A model generated the notes under the pieces. It ran no database searches, had not been told where the DNA came from, and saw nothing but the letters and a program-made list of their open reading frames with translations. Below are positions 61,814 through 64,000 of a stretch of 64,000 bases of DNA, in pieces. How positions within the stretch are numbered: the first letter of the stretch is position 1; each line of letters begins with the position of its first letter. Source of the stretch: Halalkaliarchaeum desulfuricum (GTDB taxonomy: Archaea; Halobacteriota; Halobacteria; Halobacteriales; Haloferacaceae); NCBI RefSeq assembly GCF_002952775.1, contig NZ_CP025066.1:806001-870000 (forward strand), in the 5' to 3' direction. Position numbers and translations under genes: made by a program.

Positions 61814-63160
61814 TCACTCCTCGGGTCTGACGTTCTCGCCGACGGCCGGGCCGAACGTCTCCGCACCGGTTTCGGGATCCCGGGTGTACACGACAGTCCC
61901 CCGAACCATGGTGAGTTCCGGGAACACCCCCCACAACCCTTCGAACGGGGTCCAGCCGGCCTTCGAGTGGAGCCCGCCGGCCTGGGTCTCACGCGGGCGG
62001 TCGGGATCGACGAGCACCAGATCCGCGTCCCGACCCGGCTCGACTTTCCCCTTCTGCGGGAGATCGAACAGCTTCGCGGGAGTGGCCGCCACGAGGTCCC
62101 GGACGCGTTCGGGTTCGAGCCGTCCCTGACGAACGGTTTCCAGAAGCAACGGCAGCATCGTTTCCACGCCCGGAACCCCGCTCGGTGCCTCGAGGAGGGG
62201 TTGTTCTTTCTCCTCGACGGTGTGTGGGGCGTGGTCGGTCGCGATCACGTCGACCGTCCCGTCGGCGACACGCTCGAACAGTGCCGCCCGCCGGTCCTCC
62301 GACCGCAACGGAGGGTTCATCCGGCCGAACGTCCCCAGCCGAGGGAGATCCTCGCGGGAGAGAAACAGGTGGTGAGGGGTGACCTCGCAGGTCGCACCGG
62401 CGTCGACGGCGGCGTCGACCCCTTCGGGCGTGGAAGTGTGGGCGACGTGAACTGGAGCATCGGCGTCGTTTGCGACCGCGACCGCGCGCTCGATCGCGTC
62501 GATCTCCGCCTCCGCGGTCCTGTAGGCGCTCCAGGCGTCGGCGGGGGCCGACCGGCCGGTTGGGCTCGAGGGAGGACTGTCGGCGTCGCTGTCGTCTTCG
62601 AGCGACTCGATCGCTGCTTCGTCGAACAGGTCCGCGTTCTCGGCGTGGACGGTGACGGTCGCGCCGGCGTCGCGGGCGCGATCGACCGCCTCCGCGAAGA
62701 GTTCGGCGTCGATCCCCATCTCGCCCGTCGAGTCGGCCAGGAACACCTCCCCGAGTGCGAATATCGGGCGGTCGAACAGCACATCGGGTTCCCAGTCGGG
62801 CGTGACGCCGCCGTTGATGCCGTAATCGACCAGCGACGCCTCCGCAAGGGTTGCCTTCGCGTCGAACCCCGCGCCGGTCGTCGTCGCCGGGTCGGTGTTG
62901 GGCTGGTCGACCACGGTGGTGACGCCCCCGGCGGCGGCCGACCGCGAGCCCGTCTCCCAGGTTTCCTTGTGCGGGAAACCCGGCTCCCGGAAGTGGACGT
63001 GGACGTCGATCGCTCCCGGAAACAGCAGGCGGCCGTCCGCCGGGATCACCCGCTCGTCGCTGTCGGGCGTCAACCCCCGTTCGACCGCCGAGATCCGTTC
63101 GCCCTCGACCCGGACGTCCCGGACCCGGCCGTCGACGAGCGCCGCGTCGGTGATGAGCAT
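61814..63160 (-). CDS. pyrC: Dihydroorotase
   Basis: 448-residue amidohydrolase of pyrimidine biosynthesis (carbamoyl-aspartate to dihydroorotate). The zinc ligands H54 and H56 are in DVHVHFREPGFPHKE. EVTPHHLFLSRED and VHVAHTSTPEG supply further His, and DVIATDHAPHTVEEK the catalytic Asp region. The type I length and DVHVHFREPG form mark it as true PyrC rather than hydantoinase. It starts with an ATG at 63160, and nurA follows 6 bp after its stop. The divergent gene is a Cys-rich HTH regulator 148 bp away. Confidence 0.94.
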   Translation of the reverse strand: MLITDAALVDGRVRDVRVEGERISAVERGLTPDSDERVIPADGRLLFPGAIDVHVHFREPGFPHKETWETGSRSAAAGGVTTVVDQPNTDPATTTGAGFDAKATLAEASLVDYGINGGVTPDWEPDVLFDRPIFALGEVFLADSTGEMGIDAELFAEAVDRARDAGATVTVHAENADLFDEAAIESLEDDSDADSPPSSPTGRSAPADAWSAYRTAEAEIDAIERAVAVANDADAPVHVAHTSTPEGVDAAVDAGATCEVTPHHLFLSREDLPRLGTFGRMNPPLRSEDRRAALFERVADGTVDVIATDHAPHTVEEKEQPLLEAPSGVPGVETMLPLLLETVRQGRLEPERVRDLVAATPAKLFDLPQKGKVEPGRDADLVLVDPDRPRETQAGGLHSKAGWTPFEGLWGVFPELTMVRGTVVYTRDPETGAETFGPAVGENVRPEE

Positions 63161-63278
63161 ACACCCCGATACCGCCGGCCCGAAGGTAAAGCGTCCGGAT
63201 CGTGCCGGATCGTCTCCGAGAGCCTCCCCCGGGAACCGAGCCCCGCAGGATTTTCACACAGTGAGGACAGTCGCAGCC

Positions 63279-63286
63279 TTATACTC
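63279..63286 (+). promoter_or_regulatory. TATA box of the second Cys-rich HTH gene
   Basis: TTATACTC, 27 bp before the ATG at 63309, spaced for a leaderless mRNA. Confidence 0.6.
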
Positions 63287-63301
63287 AAATGATAGATAAC
63301 T

Positions 63302-63313
63302 CTCATATATGAG
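63302..63313. promoter_or_regulatory. 12-bp palindrome across the start codon of the second Cys-rich HTH gene
   Basis: CTCATATATGAG is a perfect palindrome that contains the ATG (63309-63311). Like the inverted repeat at 22903-22918, it is placed where bound protein would block transcription start or early translation, which suggests autoregulation. Confidence 0.5.
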
Positions 63314-63932
63314 TGCCTCGATCAGCAAACTGCTGAGTAGATCCCGGGATCTGCGTGCCCGTCTTTCGCTTTCACTCCCGGAAGGACACCCGTGTCCGTT
63401 CACCGAGGCCTGTTCGTGCGTCGCCGATGTCGAACAGACGACTGTAGACGGGGTTTGCCACGTGATTTGCAAGGCGACACCGAAAGGCACCGACGAAAGC
63501 GCGGTGTTGCACACGAGGACCGAAGTCGACGAAGAACAGTGTTTCTGCACCTCGTTCGCCGACTACGATGCAGTTCCGTCGATCCTCGACAAAACGGGAG
63601 ACGCGGTGATTCTCGAAACGTTTCCCCCGGACCGATTGACATTCATGGATCTCGTCGGGGAGCTCTCGGAGATCGGTAGCGTCGAGGTCCAGCACCTCTC
63701 CCTTCTCGAACAGCAGGACGACGACATCTGTGACCTCGAGACGGTCAACGTCTCGGTACTCACCGATCTCGAGCGGGAAACCCTCGAATGGGGGATCGAA
63801 CAGGGCTACTACGAACAGCCTCGTGACGTCGGACTCGATGAGATCTCCGAGGAGTTTGACGTGTCCAAGTCAACCATCTCGCAGCGATTGAAGTCGGCCG
63901 AACGAAAGCTCGTTTCCCAAACAGTGGGGTGA
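63309..63932 (+). CDS. Cys-rich Bat/HTH-10 family transcriptional regulator
   Basis: 207-residue regulator related in design to the one at 22916. Cysteines C29, C35, C37, C50, C54, C78 and C80 lie in the N-terminal half (HPCPFTEACSC, QCFC). An unrecognised linker domain follows. The HTH-10 domain covers about 155-203 (LTDLERETLEWGIEQGYYE ... EEFDVSKSTISQRLKSAERKL). The cysteine pattern invites a metal or redox signal; the signal is not known. It begins behind a TATA box and a palindrome on the start codon. The gene pointing away on the left is pyrC. Confidence 0.85.
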   Translation: MSASISKLLSRSRDLRARLSLSLPEGHPCPFTEACSCVADVEQTTVDGVCHVICKATPKGTDESAVLHTRTEVDEEQCFCTSFADYDAVPSILDKTGDAVILETFPPDRLTFMDLVGELSEIGSVEVQHLSLLEQQDDDICDLETVNVSVLTDLERETLEWGIEQGYYEQPRDVGLDEISEEFDVSKSTISQRLKSAERKLVSQTVG

Positions 63933-63983
63933 CCGACGCGTTCGCCTCGGTGGTTTTATTCGGTCCGATTCCCGTGTACGTTC

Positions 63984-64000
63984 ATGGCAGACGAGAAGGG
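63984..64000 (+). CDS. Start of an unidentified gene (cut by window edge)
   Basis: Five codons, MADEK, and two further bases begin at an ATG at 63984. A TTTTATT element about 30 bp upstream (near 63953) supports a real promoter. Too little is present to identify the product. Confidence 0.5.

Noticed and set aside
61292-63292. 666-codon open frame on the plus strand
   Set aside because: It lies opposite pyrC and nurA, is Arg/Val/Asp-rich with no domain, and is open only because GC-rich third positions remove stops on the opposite strand.

Overview
The window is chromosomal DNA of a halophilic archaeon (class Halobacteria; a Halorubrum-like or other Haloferacales member is my guess, not shown). 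The base composition is GC-rich. Nearly every protein is rich in Asp and Glu, many genes start without a leader about 25-30 bp after a TATA-like box, and the informational genes are archaeal: EF-1 alpha, aIF5A, aIF1/SUI1, RIO1, a Dim2-type KH protein, aMBF1, NurA and an Hel308-like helicase. I read about 68 intact or edge-cut protein genes, two tRNAs and several gene remnants.

Layout. 1-10155: start of EF-1 alpha, an ACT-domain protein/homoserine dehydrogenase pair, an Hel308-like helicase, RIO1 and the KH protein with a large sensor kinase gene between them, and a PhzF-family enzyme. 10251-18714: an alkaline-phosphatase-superfamily enzyme, GMP synthase glutaminase subunit, three UspA-like proteins, an acetyltransferase, a zinc alcohol dehydrogenase, an AIR-synthase-like protein and a class III aminotransferase. 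18822-24064: two membrane proteins, PadR, amphi-Trp, a 48-residue gene, a Cys-rich HTH regulator with a truncated relative, and a cold-shock protein. 24268-27890: an AidB-like acyl-CoA dehydrogenase, then a decayed patch (peroxidase stub, VapBC pair, frameshifted transposase end, repeats) ending at tRNA-Gly.

27959-35484: GNAT, acyl-CoA dehydrogenase, AlaX-type editing protein, aMBF1 divergent from an HTH-CBS regulator, small redox and nuclease-fold proteins, DUF84 phosphatase and a corrinoid-binding protein. 35485-37921: a second accessory patch with a bacterial-type F420 ligase-like gene, an adenosylhomocysteinase remnant, and a 77-bp direct repeat that copies the 3' end of tRNA-Val. 38015-49385: DUF192, rhomboid protease, secDF, the overlapping aIF5A-agmatinase pair, an aminotransferase, a histidine kinase and membrane proteins.

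49440-64000: a receiver-PAS-GAF histidine kinase, a MoxR-DUF58-transglutaminase operon, aIF1, an ArsA/Get3-like ATPase, an SDR, a glyoxalase-fold gene between two related membrane proteins, a pyrC-nurA operon, a second Cys-rich HTH regulator and the first codons of another gene.

Functional links. The overlap of agmatinase and aIF5A fits deoxyhypusine modification of aIF5A from agmatine. secF-secD, moxR-DUF58-transglutaminase and pyrC-nurA are tightly packed operons. The clearest non-routine signals are four back-to-back perfect hairpins at 4635-4739, the tRNA-Val end duplication, the F420 ligase-like gene with an inverted repeat at its start, inverted repeats on the start codons of both Cys-rich regulators, and a habit of short tandem duplications at the 3' ends of genes. 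I saw no complete insertion sequence, no CRISPR array and no convincing new multi-gene defence system.
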